Shown here: positions 7,593 through 16,516 of the stretch, one piece after another | How the letters are laid out: each line of letters starts with the position of its first letter | Numbering within the stretch: the stretch's first letter is position 1 | Assembly (NCBI GenBank): GCA_016720065.1 | Contig: JADJXY010000002.1 | Coordinates: 2,245,001 to 2,309,000, forward strand | From: Betaproteobacteria bacterium | Lineage (GTDB): Bacteria; Pseudomonadota; Gammaproteobacteria; Burkholderiales; Rhodocyclaceae | DNA length: 64,000 bases | Direction of reading: 5' to 3' | The notes under the pieces: model-generated | Database searches by the model: none | What the model saw: only the letters and a program-made list of their open reading frames with translations | What the model was told of the DNA's origin: nothing | Program-made: the position numbers and the translations under genes

Positions 7593-10295
7593 ATGCAGGA
7601 CAAATACCAACCGGCAGCCATCGAGCGCGCCGTCCAGGAACACTGGGTCAAGACCGCCGCCGCCCGCGCCGTCGAAGACCTCAGCGGGCAACACGCCAAG
7701 CCCAAGTACTACTGCCTTTCCATGTTCCCCTACCCGTCGGGGAAACTGCACATGGGCCACGTGCGCAACTACACCATCGGCGACGTGCTCTCCCGCTTCC
7801 ACACCATGCTGGGCTACAACGTGCTGCAGCCCATGGGTTGGGACGCCTTCGGCATGCCCGCCGAAAACGCCGCCCTCGCCAACAACGTTCCACCCGCCGG
7901 CTGGACCTATTCCAACATCGACTACATGAGGAAGCAGCTCCAGTCCCTGGGCTTCGCCATCGACTGGGAACGCGAGCTGGCCACCTGCACGCCCCAGTAC
8001 TATCGCTGGGAGCAGTGGCTGTTCACCCGTCTCTACGAAAAGGGCCTGGTGTACAAGAAATTGGGCACGGTGAACTGGGACCCGGTGGATCACACCGTGC
8101 TGGCCAACGAGCAAGTCATCGACGGCCGCGGCTGGCGTTCCGGCGCCCTGGTCGAGAAGCGCGAGATCCCCATGTATTACATGAAGATCACCGCCTACGC
8201 CGAAGAATTGCTCGCCGAGCTGGATAACCTGCCGGGGTGGCCCGAGCAGGTGCGCCTGATGCAGAAGAACTGGATTGGCAAGAGCGTGGGCGTCAGGTTC
8301 GCCTTCCCTATCGTTTATCCCGGCGAAGCCGGCACCAATCTCCCCTCGCCCTCAGGGAGAGGGGCCGGGGGTGAGGGTGGGGAAGAACGACCCGACAAGC
8401 TCTGGGTCTTCACCACCCGTGCCGACACCATCATGGGCGTCACCTTCTGCGCCGTGGCGGCCGAGCACCCCCTCGCCACCCGCGCCGCCCGGGACAACCC
8501 TGCGCTGGCCGCCTTCATCGAGGAATGCAAGCAGGGCGGCGTCGCCGAGGCCGACCTGGCGACCATGGAAAAGAAGGGCATGCCCACCGGCATCTTCGTC
8601 GAGCATCCGCTCACCGGCGAGAAGGTCGAAGTCTGGGTCGGCAACTACGTGCTCATGGGCTACGGCGAAGGCGCCGTCATGGCCGTACCGGCCCACGACG
8701 AGCGGGACTTCGCCTTTGCCAAGAAGTATGGCCTGGCCATCAAGCAGGTCATCGCCGCCGCCGGCCAGCAATTCAGCCTGGACGGCTGGCAGGAATGGTA
8801 TGGCGACAAAGCCAGGGGTGTCTGCGTCAATTCCGGCAAATACGATGGCCTGGCCTATGACGCTGCGGTGGACGCCATTGCCGCCGACCTGGCCGCGAAA
8901 GTTGTAAACGGCGAGAGCCTCGGCGAAAAGAAGGTGCAGTTCCGCCTGCGCGACTGGGGCATCTCCCGTCAGCGCTACTGGGGCTGTCCCATCCCCATCA
9001 TCCACTGCCCGCGCTGCGGCGACGTGCCGGTCCCCGACGACCAGCTGCCCGTAGTGCTGCCGGAAAACGTCGAGATCACCGGCGCCGGCAGTCCCCTCGC
9101 CCGCATGCCGGAGTTCTACGAGACCAACTGCCCGAAGTGCGGCGGCAAGGCCAAGCGCGAAACCGACACCATGGACACCTTCGTCGAGTCGTCCTGGTAT
9201 TTCCTGCGCTATGCCTGCCCGGACAACGCCACGGCCATGGTGGACGAGCGCGTCGCCTATTGGTGCAAGGGTGGCATCGACCAGTACATCGGCGGCATCG
9301 AGCACGCCATCCTGCACCTCCTCTACGCACGCTTCTTCACCAAGCTGATGCGTGATGTCGGCCTCATCGGCGACCTCGGCGAGCCCTTCGCCAACCTGCT
9401 GACGCAAGGCATGGTGGTGGCCCCCACCTTCTACCGCGAACTCGACGGTGGCAAGAAACAGTGGATCAACCCGGCCGACGTGGACGTCGTCACCGACGAG
9501 CGCGGTCGCCCCACCGGCGCATCTTTGCGCACCGACGGCCAGCCGGTGGTCATCGGCGGCACCGAGAAGATGTCGAAGTCGAAGAACAACGGCGTCGACC
9601 CCCAGGCCCTGATCGACCAGTACGGCGCCGACACGGCCCGCCTGTTCATCATGTTCGCCTCGCCGCCGGATCAGTCGCTGGAATGGTCCGATGCCGGCGT
9701 CGAGGGGGCCTACCGCTTTCTGCGCCGCCTGTGGAAGACAGTTTTCGAGCACGTCGGCGCTGGCCTGGTGCCCGCGTGCACCGGGAACGCAGACCTTTCC
9801 AAACCCCAGGCCGACCTGCGCCGCAAGCTGCACCAGACCCTGGGCAAGGTGGCCGACGACTACGGCCGGCGCAAGCAGTTCAACACGGCCATCGCCGCCG
9901 TCATGGAACTGCTCAACGCCTACGACAAGACCGACCTCGCCGGCGCCGCCGGCCGCGCCCTGGCCCAGGAGTTGCTGGAGAGCGCCGTTCTGGCGCTCTT
10001 CCCCATCGTGCCCCATATCGGTCAGGCCCTCTATGCCGAGCTGAAGCCCGGCCAGGATGCCGGCGTACAGCCCTTCCCCAAGGCCGACCCGGCCGCCCTG
10101 GTGCAGAGTGAAATCGAACTGGTCGTGCAGGTGAATGGCAAGCATCGCGGCGCCATCCGCGTCGCCGCCGATGCCGACAAGGCCGGCATAGAAGCCGCCG
10201 CCCTGGCTTCCGAAGGGGCGGTCAAGTTCATGGAAGGCAAGCCGGCCAAGAAGGTGGTGGTGGTGCCGGGCCGCCTGGTGAATATCGTCGTCTGA
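7593..10295 (+). CDS. leuS: Leucine--tRNA ligase with an in-frame repeat insertion
   Basis: Class I aminoacyl-tRNA synthetase charging tRNA-Leu; 900 residues against about 860-880 usual. The HIGH-type motif appears as HMGH near residue 53, the KMSKS loop is exact near residue 660, and the editing domain (TTRADT, AVPAHDERD) and zinc-like cysteine clusters (CPRCGD, CPKCGG) are present. The extra length comes from about 20 residues (around residues 248-268) encoded by a palindromic repeat at about 8340-8390, just before KLWVFTTRADT at the entrance of the editing domain. The reading frame stays open, so the enzyme is probably functional. First gene of a leuS-lptE-holA cluster common in proteobacteria. 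Confidence 0.95.
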   Translation: MQDKYQPAAIERAVQEHWVKTAAARAVEDLSGQHAKPKYYCLSMFPYPSGKLHMGHVRNYTIGDVLSRFHTMLGYNVLQPMGWDAFGMPAENAALANNVPPAGWTYSNIDYMRKQLQSLGFAIDWERELATCTPQYYRWEQWLFTRLYEKGLVYKKLGTVNWDPVDHTVLANEQVIDGRGWRSGALVEKREIPMYYMKITAYAEELLAELDNLPGWPEQVRLMQKNWIGKSVGVRFAFPIVYPGEAGTNLPSPSGRGAGGEGGEERPDKLWVFTTRADTIMGVTFCAVAAEHPLATRAARDNPALAAFIEECKQGGVAEADLATMEKKGMPTGIFVEHPLTGEKVEVWVGNYVLMGYGEGAVMAVPAHDERDFAFAKKYGLAIKQVIAAAGQQFSLDGWQEWYGDKARGVCVNSGKYDGLAYDAAVDAIAADLAAKVVNGESLGEKKVQFRLRDWGISRQRYWGCPIPIIHCPRCGDVPVPDDQLPVVLPENVEITGAGSPLARMPEFYETNCPKCGGKAKRETDTMDTFVESSWYFLRYACPDNATAMVDERVAYWCKGGIDQYIGGIEHAILHLLYARFFTKLMRDVGLIGDLGEPFANLLTQGMVVAPTFYRELDGGKKQWINPADVDVVTDERGRPTGASLRTDGQPVVIGGTEKMSKSKNNGVDPQALIDQYGADTARLFIMFASPPDQSLEWSDAGVEGAYRFLRRLWKTVFEHVGAGLVPACTGNADLSKPQADLRRKLHQTLGKVADDYGRRKQFNTAIAAVMELLNAYDKTDLAGAAGRALAQELLESAVLALFPIVPHIGQALYAELKPGQDAGVQPFPKADPAALVQSEIELVVQVNGKHRGAIRVAADADKAGIEAAALASEGAVKFMEGKPAKKVVVVPGRLVNIVV
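8342..8386 (+). repeat. Short palindromic repeat read through inside leuS
   Basis: A GC-rich hairpin-forming sequence whose core is CCCTCAGGGAGAGGGG followed by CCGGGGGTGAGGG. It is translated as LPSPSGRGAGGEGG, a peptide with no counterpart in normal LeuS. A clearly related sequence in the opposite orientation lies at 35245-35293, and a looser one around 14926-14965, so it is a dispersed repeat rather than leuS sequence. Confidence 0.7.
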
Positions 10296-10345
10296 CCCGT
10301 ACGCTCTGCCTTTTCGTGCCCCCGCCCCCTGGAGACCCGCCTGCC

Positions 10346-10855
10346 ATGAAGCGTCTATTTCTCGCCTTCCTCGCCGCCGTCCTGGTTGCGGCTTGCGGCT
10401 TCCAGTTGCGGGGTTCGACCAGTGCCACCCTGCCTTACAAGTCGATGTACATCGCCCTGCCCGAGAATTCTGAAATCGGCCTGTGGCTGGGGCGCTACAT
10501 CAAAGCTTCCGGCAGCACCCAACTGGTGGCCAACGCGCGGGACGCCGAAGCCATATTCCAGCAGCTGCTGGATCAAAGGAACAAATCGATCCTCAGCCTG
10601 AACGCCAAGGGCGCGGTGCGGGAATATCGGCTCGAGGCCAAGTTCGCCTATCGCGTCATCGATCCCAAGGGCAAGGTTCTGGTGCCGCCCAGCGAAATCG
10701 TGCTTACCCGCGACTTGACCTTCGACGCCTCGGCGGTGCTCGCCAAGGACCAGGAAGAGGCCGTGCTGTGGCGTGACATGAGCAACGACCTGGCCAGTCA
10801 GATCCTCCGCCAACTGGCCATCGCCAAGCCGGGCAGCGGTGTGGAAGACGACTGA
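10346..10855 (+). CDS. lptE: LPS-assembly lipoprotein LptE
   Basis: A 169-residue outer membrane lipoprotein that plugs the LptD barrel and helps insert lipopolysaccharide at the cell surface. It has a lipoprotein signal peptide with lipobox LVAAC and begins the mature part with GFQLRG, the classic LptE N-terminus. The ATG at 10346 is used because it starts directly at the signal peptide (MKRLFLAFLAAVLVAACG), with GGAG 12 bases upstream. It sits between leuS and holA, its normal position in Beta- and Gammaproteobacteria, and its stop overlaps the holA start. Confidence 0.92.
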   Translation: MKRLFLAFLAAVLVAACGFQLRGSTSATLPYKSMYIALPENSEIGLWLGRYIKASGSTQLVANARDAEAIFQQLLDQRNKSILSLNAKGAVREYRLEAKFAYRVIDPKGKVLVPPSEIVLTRDLTFDASAVLAKDQEEAVLWRDMSNDLASQILRQLAIAKPGSGVEDD

Positions 10856-11871
10856 TGCAACTCCGGGGAGACCAGTTCGCCTCCCACCTGGAAGGCCCCT
10901 TGCGTGCCCTCTACGTGCTGTATGGCGAAGAACCGCTCCTGGTTCTGGAGGCTGCCGACGCGCTCCGTGCCAAGGCCCGCCAGCAGGGCTACAGCGAACG
11001 CGAGGTCCTGACCGCCCTGCCCGGCTTCGACTGGGGCCAGCTTCTGGCCGCGGGAGGCAACCTTTCGCTTTTCGGCGACCGCAAGCTCATCGACCTGCGC
11101 ATTCCCTCCGGCAAGCCAGGGCGCGACGGCAGTGCGGCCCTCCAGACCTGGTGCAGCCACCTCTCTCCCGACACCCTGCTCCTGGTCACCCTGCCTGAAC
11201 TCGACTGGAAGGAAGAGAAGGCCGCGTGGTTCACGGCCCTCGCCGAAGCCGGGGTGACGGTGAAGCTCATGCCTCCGCCCCTGGGCGAACTGCCCGGGTG
11301 GATCGCCGGGCGCCTGCGGCGTCAGAAACAGCAAGCCGATACCGAGGCCCTGCGCTTCATTGCCGATCGCGTGGAGGGCAATCTGCTGGCGGCCCACCAG
11401 GAAATCCAGAAACTTGCCTTGCTGTACCCGGCCGGCGCCCTGAGCCTGGGACAGGTGCGCGAAGCGGTACTGAACGTCGCCCGTTACGACCTGGATGGCC
11501 TGCGCGAAGCCCTGCTGCTGGGGGATGTGGCACGTCTGGTGCGCACCCTGGACGGCCTCTGCCACGAGGGGGAAGCACCGCCCCTGGTGCTGTGGGCCAT
11601 GACCGAGGAAATCCGCACCCTGGCCACCCTGCGCGCCGGCCTGGACCGAGGCCGGCCCCTGGAAGCCCTGCTCAAGGAAGCCCGCGTCTGGGGGCCACGC
11701 CAGGGGCCCGTCAAGCGGGCGCTACAGCGGCTGGGCCGCGGGACACTCGACTCGGCCATCGCCCATGCCGCGCGCATCGACCGCCTGGCCAAGGGCATCG
11801 GCCAGGGCAATGTATGGGAGGAATTCCAGCGCCTGGGCCTCACCCTGGCGGCTTCCGGCACTCGGGGCTGA
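10855..11871 (+). CDS. holA: DNA polymerase III subunit delta
   Basis: The 338-residue delta subunit of the clamp loader, which opens the beta sliding clamp. Family features seen are LYVLYGEEPLLVLEAADALR at the N-terminus, the LPELDWKEEKAAW region, WIAGRLRRQ, and the C-terminal ALQRLGR...IDRLAKG. Length is typical (about 340). The start overlaps the lptE stop by one base (TGATG), so translation is coupled. Confidence 0.93.
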   Translation: MQLRGDQFASHLEGPLRALYVLYGEEPLLVLEAADALRAKARQQGYSEREVLTALPGFDWGQLLAAGGNLSLFGDRKLIDLRIPSGKPGRDGSAALQTWCSHLSPDTLLLVTLPELDWKEEKAAWFTALAEAGVTVKLMPPPLGELPGWIAGRLRRQKQQADTEALRFIADRVEGNLLAAHQEIQKLALLYPAGALSLGQVREAVLNVARYDLDGLREALLLGDVARLVRTLDGLCHEGEAPPLVLWAMTEEIRTLATLRAGLDRGRPLEALLKEARVWGPRQGPVKRALQRLGRGTLDSAIAHAARIDRLAKGIGQGNVWEEFQRLGLTLAASGTRG

Positions 11872-11887
11872 GGCCCCCCGAATACGC

Positions 11888-12130
11888 CTAAGCCGCCTTG
11901 TCCTGCGTCACGCTGGCGGGGTCAGGCTCCAGGTCTTCCCACAGACATGCGCATTCCTTGCGCACGTCGTGCAGGCCCGGTTTGGATTTTTCCTGGACGA
12001 GGCACTCGCCCACACAATCGTGGTCGATGACGACCACTTTCATGTCTGTATCCACCTGACGCTCGCCGTCCCAGTAGCTGCACGTCGCACAAACCTTGAT
12101 TTCAGCAGGCAGGATCAGCTTTTCCGCCAT
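11888..12130 (-). CDS. Small cysteine-rich protein, 80 aa
   Basis: I do not recognise this protein as a named family. It has six cysteines in three pairs: C14-x2-C17, C39-x3-C43 and C60-x-C62, with an acidic surface and no signal peptide. That spacing suggests a bound metal ion or Fe-S cluster in the cytoplasm. It is convergent with holA (16-base gap) and divergent from proA. Confidence 0.6.
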   Translation of the reverse strand: MAEKLILPAEIKVCATCSYWDGERQVDTDMKVVVIDHDCVGECLVQEKSKPGLHDVRKECACLWEDLEPDPASVTQDKAA

Positions 12131-12209
12131 GTCACCCTCGCAGCATCACCCTATTATCGTTGCGGATAAGAGTTTACCCGGATAGAGAAGTTCCCTCCAA
12201 TTGGGTCGC

Positions 12210-12215
12210 TATAAT
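12210..12215 (+). promoter_or_regulatory. Candidate -10 box for proA
   Basis: A perfect TATAAT sits 29 bases before the proA ATG, in a short AT-richer intergenic stretch. No convincing -35 hexamer is present at 16-18 bases, so the assignment rests on the -10 match and position. Confidence 0.45.
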
Positions 12216-12244
12216 CATTCCCTGTTTCTGGATGGATTGATTTC

Positions 12245-13501
12245 ATGGATATCAAGGAATACATGCACACCGTGGGCCGGCAGGCCCGCGCCGCCTCCCG
12301 CCGCATGGCCATGGCCAGCACGGCGGAGAAGAATGCCGCCCTGGCCGCCATCGCCGCCGCCATCCGCCGCGAGAAGGCCGCCCTTGTCGCCGCCAACGCC
12401 GAAGACCTGGCTGCCGCCCGCGCCGCCGGGCTGGAAAGCGCCATGATCGACCGCCTGACCCTCTCCGAGAAGGGCGTCGAAGCCATGGCCGAAGGCGTCG
12501 AACAGGTGGCCAAGCTGCCCGACCCCATCGGCGAGATGAGCGACATCAAGTACCGGCCGTCCGGCATCCAGGTAGGCAGGATGCGGGTGCCGCTCGGCGT
12601 CATCGGCATCATCTACGAGGCCCGCCCCAACGTGACGGCGGATGCCGCTGCCCTCTGCCTGAAGTCCGGCAACGCCGCCATCCTGCGCGGCGGTTCGGAG
12701 GCCATCCGCTCCAACCGGGCCATCGCCGCCCTGGTCCAGGAAGGCCTTACCGCCGCCGGCCTGCCAGCGGACTGCGTGCAGGTCATCGACACCACCGATC
12801 GCGCCGCCGTCGGCGAACTGATCACGATGCGCGAATTCGTCGACGTCATCGTGCCGCGTGGCGGCAAGGGCCTCATCGCCCGCCTGCTGGCCGAATCCCG
12901 GGTGCCCATGATCCAGCACCTGGACGGCAACTGCCACGTCTACCTGGACGAGGAAGCCGACCCCAACAAGGCCCTGAAGATCGTCGAGAACGCCAAGACC
13001 CAGCGCTACGGCACCTGCAACACCGCCGAATCGCTGCTGGTGGACCGGTCCGTCGCCGCCATGCTGCTGCCGCCCATCGCCCACATGCTCACTGCCAAGG
13101 GCGTCGAGATCCGCGGCTGTGCGGAGACCCGCGCCCTGGTCAAGGAAGCTCAGCCGGCGACGGAAGAGGACTACTACACCGAATATCTGGCGCCCATCAT
13201 CTCGGTGAAGGTAGTGGCCGGCATCGACGAGGCCATCGCCCATATCAACCGGTACTCGTCCCATCACACCGATGCCATCGTCACCGACAACTACCCCAAG
13301 GCCCTGCGCTTCCTGCGGGAGGTGGATTCCTCCTCGGTCATGGTCAACGCCTCGACCCGTTTCGCCGACGGCTTCGAATACGGCCTGGGGGCCGAGATCG
13401 GCATTTCCACCGACAAGATCCACGCCCGCGGCCCGGTGGGCCTGGAGGGCCTCACCAGCCAGAAGTGGGTGGTGCTGGGCGACGGGCATGTGAGGCAGTG
13501 A
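12245..13501 (+). CDS. proA: Glutamate-5-semialdehyde dehydrogenase (gamma-glutamyl phosphate reductase)
   Basis: Catalyses the second step of proline synthesis, NADPH-dependent reduction of gamma-glutamyl phosphate to glutamate semialdehyde, in the cytoplasm. The 418-residue length is typical. The aldehyde-dehydrogenase-fold catalytic segment containing the active cysteine is seen as RYGTCNTAESLLV, and the family strings VPLGVIGIIYEARPNVT and LGAEIGISTDKIHARGP are intact. The 3' end overlaps the next gene by 4 bases. Confidence 0.95.
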   Translation: MDIKEYMHTVGRQARAASRRMAMASTAEKNAALAAIAAAIRREKAALVAANAEDLAAARAAGLESAMIDRLTLSEKGVEAMAEGVEQVAKLPDPIGEMSDIKYRPSGIQVGRMRVPLGVIGIIYEARPNVTADAAALCLKSGNAAILRGGSEAIRSNRAIAALVQEGLTAAGLPADCVQVIDTTDRAAVGELITMREFVDVIVPRGGKGLIARLLAESRVPMIQHLDGNCHVYLDEEADPNKALKIVENAKTQRYGTCNTAESLLVDRSVAAMLLPPIAHMLTAKGVEIRGCAETRALVKEAQPATEEDYYTEYLAPIISVKVVAGIDEAIAHINRYSSHHTDAIVTDNYPKALRFLREVDSSSVMVNASTRFADGFEYGLGAEIGISTDKIHARGPVGLEGLTSQKWVVLGDGHVRQ

Positions 13502-13980
13502 GGGGTGAGGAATTCGGGGCGGTGCTTTCCGCCCCCGGCTTCTCGCTGGGCGTCCAGTGTGACGAGGAGGAGATCTTCGAAATCCACTTCCTCGAACCGT
13601 GCCCGGAAGTGGCCCCGATCAGCCCTCTGGCCGCCGAAGCGGTACGCCAGTTGAAGGCTTATCTGGTCGCCCCCGGCTTCGTCTTTGGCTTGCCCCTGCG
13701 CCCATCCGGCACCACTTTCCAGCGCCGGGTGTGGGAGCAGATCGCCGCCATCCCCTGCGGGCGGACGCGAACCTACGGCGAAGTCGCCAGGAGCCTCAAC
13801 AACGCCCCCCGGGCCGTGGGCCAGGCCTGCGGCGCCAATCCCTTCCCCCTGGTCGTACCCTGCCACCGCGTGATCGGTGCCGCCGCCAGCCTGGGCGGTT
13901 TCGCCCGCCACGGGGGCGGCTTTCTCCTCGACGTGAAGCGCTGGCTCCTGACCCATGAAGGCTGCCTCCCCGGCGGTTGA
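13498..13980 (+). CDS. ogt: Methylated-DNA--protein-cysteine methyltransferase
   Basis: A suicide DNA repair protein that transfers the methyl group from O6-methylguanine to its own cysteine. The active-site motif PCHRVIG is intact, preceded by the helix-turn-helix region (TYGEVARSLNNAPRAVGQACGANP). The product is about 160 residues. GTG at 13498, overlapping the proA stop, is the preferred start; an in-frame ATG at 13465 would add 11 unlikely residues. Its 3' end overlaps xerD by 26 bases, so proA-ogt-xerD is probably one transcript. The alternative symbol ada-C would describe the same domain. Confidence 0.88.
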   Translation: MRGEEFGAVLSAPGFSLGVQCDEEEIFEIHFLEPCPEVAPISPLAAEAVRQLKAYLVAPGFVFGLPLRPSGTTFQRRVWEQIAAIPCGRTRTYGEVARSLNNAPRAVGQACGANPFPLVVPCHRVIGAAASLGGFARHGGGFLLDVKRWLLTHEGCLPGG

Positions 13981-14875
13981 ACCGGAAGACCTCGCCGACA
14001 TCGACGGTTTCTGCGACGCCCTCTGGCTGGAGGACGGTCTGGCCCGGGCCACCCTGGCCAGCTATCGCTCCGACCTCGCCCACCTTGCCGTCTGGCTGCG
14101 CGGCGAGGGCCACGGCCGGCTCCTCGATGCCAGCGAAGCGGCACTGATCGCCTACATCGCAAGGCTCGCCCGGGAAAAGCGGGCCAGTTCCCAGGCCCGC
14201 CACCTCTCGACCCTGCGGCGTTTCTACCGCTGGCAGCGGGCCCGGGGGCGCCTCTTTGCCGACCCCACCCTCAAGCTCGCCCACCCGGTTCGGCCCGCCC
14301 GCCTGCCCAAGGTGCTCTCGGAAAAGCAGGTCGAGGCGCTCCTGGCGGCACCCGATCCGGGCACCCCCCTGGGTTTGCGCGATCGCGCCATGCTCGAAGT
14401 GCTCTACGCCAGCGGGCTACGGGTGTCGGAACTGACCGGCATGGCCCTCGCCCAGGTCGGATTCAACGAGGGCGTGGCGCGGGTGATCGGCAAAGGAGAC
14501 AAGGAGAGACTGGTGCCCCTCGGAGAGGTCGCCATCGACTGGCTGCGCCGCTACCTCGCCGAAGCCCGGCCGGAAATCCTGGGACTCCGCCGCAGCGAAG
14601 CCCTCTTCGTCACCGGCCGCGGCGGCCCCATGAGCCGGCAGATGTTCTGGAACCTCATCAAGCGCTACGCCATCCGGGCGGACATCGACCCGGCCAGACT
14701 CTCCCCCCACGTCCTGCGCCACGCCTTCGCCACCCATCTGCTCAACCACGGTGCCGACCTGAGGGTCGTCCAGTTGCTCCTCGGCCACGCCGACATTTCG
14801 ACCACCCAGATTTATACCCACGTGGCGCGCGAACGTCTCAAGGCACTCCACGCGGCACACCACCCGCGGGGCTGA
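13955..14875 (+). CDS. xerD: Site-specific tyrosine recombinase XerD
   Basis: A 306-residue tyrosine recombinase that, with XerC, resolves chromosome dimers at dif. The N-terminal SAM-like core-binding domain (IDGFCDALWLEDGLARATL) is followed by the catalytic domain with Arg in ASGLRVSEL, Lys in GKGDKER, HxxR in HVLRHAFATHLL and the terminal GHADISTTQIYTH with the nucleophilic tyrosine. Sequence style and length fit XerD better than XerC. It is the last gene of the proA-ogt-xerD run. Confidence 0.9.
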   Translation: MKAASPAVEPEDLADIDGFCDALWLEDGLARATLASYRSDLAHLAVWLRGEGHGRLLDASEAALIAYIARLAREKRASSQARHLSTLRRFYRWQRARGRLFADPTLKLAHPVRPARLPKVLSEKQVEALLAAPDPGTPLGLRDRAMLEVLYASGLRVSELTGMALAQVGFNEGVARVIGKGDKERLVPLGEVAIDWLRRYLAEARPEILGLRRSEALFVTGRGGPMSRQMFWNLIKRYAIRADIDPARLSPHVLRHAFATHLLNHGADLRVVQLLLGHADISTTQIYTHVARERLKALHAAHHPRG

Positions 14876-14925
14876 TCCTTCCGCACGATGTGTGGCGTGA
14901 TAGACGCAAAGCGCCTCTGTTTCAT

Positions 14926-15024
14926 CCCTCTCGCACCCAAGGGGGGAGAAGCGGCGAGGGCGAGGGTATCGGGCGTGGCGGCATGCATCCCTCGGGCACG
15001 CCCGAAAACTTCACAGACGCTGAG
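14926..15024. repeat. Repeat-rich intergenic stretch with a relict end of the 153-bp repeat
   Basis: This 207-base gap between xerD and rpiA holds two repeat traces. Around 14926-14965 is a CCCTCTC...GAGGGCGAGGG palindrome resembling the repeat inside leuS. At 14992-15024 the sequence TCGGGCACGCCCGAAAAC followed by TTCACAGACGCTGAG matches one end of the 153-bp repeats at 20362-20514 and 41703-41855 with a few mismatches. No gene is seen here. Confidence 0.5.
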
Positions 15025-15082
15025 CCGTCCGGTCTCGCCGGCAGCGGTGAAGCGTGCCAGACCCCCGGTTGAAGGCGGTCCC

Positions 15083-15751
15083 TTATCCGAAGCGCCTGAC
15101 GCCCGCGGGGGTTCCCAGCAGCAGCACGTTGGCGGGCCGCACCGCGAAGAGGCCATTGGTGACGACACCGGTGATCTGGTTGATTTCCTTTTCCAGTCCC
15201 GCGGGATCGGTGATGGCGAGTCCCTGTACGTCGAGAATGACATTGCCGTTGTCGGTGACGAAGCCTTCCCGCAGCACCGGCGTGCCGCCCAGCTTGGCCA
15301 GTTCCCGGGCGGCATGGGCGCGGGCCATGGGGATCACTTCCACCGGCAGGGGGAATTTCCCCATGACGTCCACAAGCTTGGAGCCGTCCGCGATGCAGAC
15401 GAAGCAGCGGGCCACGGCGGCGACGATCTTCTCCCGCGTCAGCGCCCCGCCGCCGCCCTTGATCATGTGCATGCCGTGGTCGATTTCGTCGGCGCCATCC
15501 ACGTAAAGAGGAATGTCGTCCACCTGGTTGAGGTCGAGGATGGGGATGCCGTGGGTTTCGAGACGCCGCCGGGTGGCTTCCGAGCTTGCTACGGCCCCCC
15601 GAAAGCGTGTCTTGAGCGGGGCGATGGCATCGATGAAGCAATTGGCAGTCGAGCCGGTGCCGACGCCCAGCACGGAGCCCGCCGGCGCATGGGCGGCAAC
15701 ATAGTCGGCTGCGGCCTGGCCGACCGCCTGTTTCAATTCATCCTGGGTCAT
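15083..15751 (-). CDS. rpiA: Ribose-5-phosphate isomerase A
   Basis: Interconverts ribose 5-phosphate and ribulose 5-phosphate in the pentose phosphate pathway. The product is 222 residues, as usual. Motifs seen are GVGTGSTA near the N-terminus, SSEATRRRLE, DGADEID, KGGGGALTREKI and DNGNVILDV. The start at 15751 has GGAGG 5 bases upstream; a much longer open frame extends upstream but is not protein-like. Divergent from the basic protein gene at 15859. Confidence 0.93.
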   Translation of the reverse strand: MTQDELKQAVGQAAADYVAAHAPAGSVLGVGTGSTANCFIDAIAPLKTRFRGAVASSEATRRRLETHGIPILDLNQVDDIPLYVDGADEIDHGMHMIKGGGGALTREKIVAAVARCFVCIADGSKLVDVMGKFPLPVEVIPMARAHAARELAKLGGTPVLREGFVTDNGNVILDVQGLAITDPAGLEKEINQITGVVTNGLFAVRPANVLLLGTPAGVRRFG

Positions 15752-15858
15752 GGGTTCCTCCGCGCGAAGCCGGCATTTTACCTTCACAAATAATTCACTT
15801 TCCTGCCCCAGGGAAAGATATAAACTGTATATATCGTTTAACGACACAGGAGAACGCC

Positions 15859-16437
15859 ATGACCAGTTCCGCCAAGCCCTCGTCCGACCAGGCGTCTGCC
15901 AGCACCGTTGCGGCCGCGGCACCCGTTTCTGCGCCGCCGGCCGTGGCCGCCGCCGCCGCCACGATTCGCAAGCCGGTGGTGGCCGCAAAACCAGCAGCGG
16001 AAAAATCCACAAGGAGCGCGAAGTCCGCGGCGGCCAAGCCTGCCAAGATCGTTGCGCCAGCGGGAAAGGTCACCCGCAAGGAAGCGGTCAGGTCCGCGCC
16101 GGGTGAAGGGGCGCCCAAGGCAGATAAGGAGGCCAAGGCCCGCAAGGCCGAGAAGACGGGCAAGGCCGCCAAGGCGGAGCCACCGCGTCAGGCTCGGGCC
16201 GAGAAGCCGCGCAAGGCCAAGATGGTGCGGGACAGCTTCACCATGCCCGAAGGCGAATACGTGCGCATCGCCGGCCTCAAGAAGCGGCTTCTGGGGCTCA
16301 AGATAGCGGCCAAGAAGAGCGAGTTGCTGCGGGCGGGCATCGCCCTGCTCGACGGACTCAAGGACGCCGAGCTGTTGGCGGCAGTGGCCCGTGTGGAAAA
16401 GGTCAAGACCGGCCGTCCGGCCAAGTCCGGCAAGTAG
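15859..16437 (+). CDS. Ala/Lys-rich histone H1-like basic protein
   Basis: A 192-residue protein with an N-terminal 115 residues made almost only of Ala, Lys, Pro, Glu and Ser in AAKPA/KAEK-type runs, like the Lys/Ala-rich tails of bacterial histone H1-like or AlgP-like proteins. A conserved-looking C-terminal domain follows (about 120-185: DSFTMPEGEYVRIAGLKKRL, then KIAAKKSELLRAGIALL), whose pattern resembles a ribbon-helix-helix. DNA compaction or binding is likely but inferred. The upstream 100 bases are AT-rich, with imperfect palindromes around 15818-15848 that may hold its promoter or operator. Confidence 0.6.
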   Translation: MTSSAKPSSDQASASTVAAAAPVSAPPAVAAAAATIRKPVVAAKPAAEKSTRSAKSAAAKPAKIVAPAGKVTRKEAVRSAPGEGAPKADKEAKARKAEKTGKAAKAEPPRQARAEKPRKAKMVRDSFTMPEGEYVRIAGLKKRLLGLKIAAKKSELLRAGIALLDGLKDAELLAAVARVEKVKTGRPAKSGK

Positions 16438-16516
16438 GGCCGTGGTTCCGGCTCCCGGTGCCGTGGCGCCGGGGCCGAAGCACTCCGGGCTGGGCCCCGG
16501 AGGGGAGCCTATGACT

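Noticed and set aside
8352..10145. 597-codon open frame on the minus strand over leuS
   Set aside because: Shadow frame; leuS on the plus strand has the HMGH and KMSKS motifs and accounts for the sequence.
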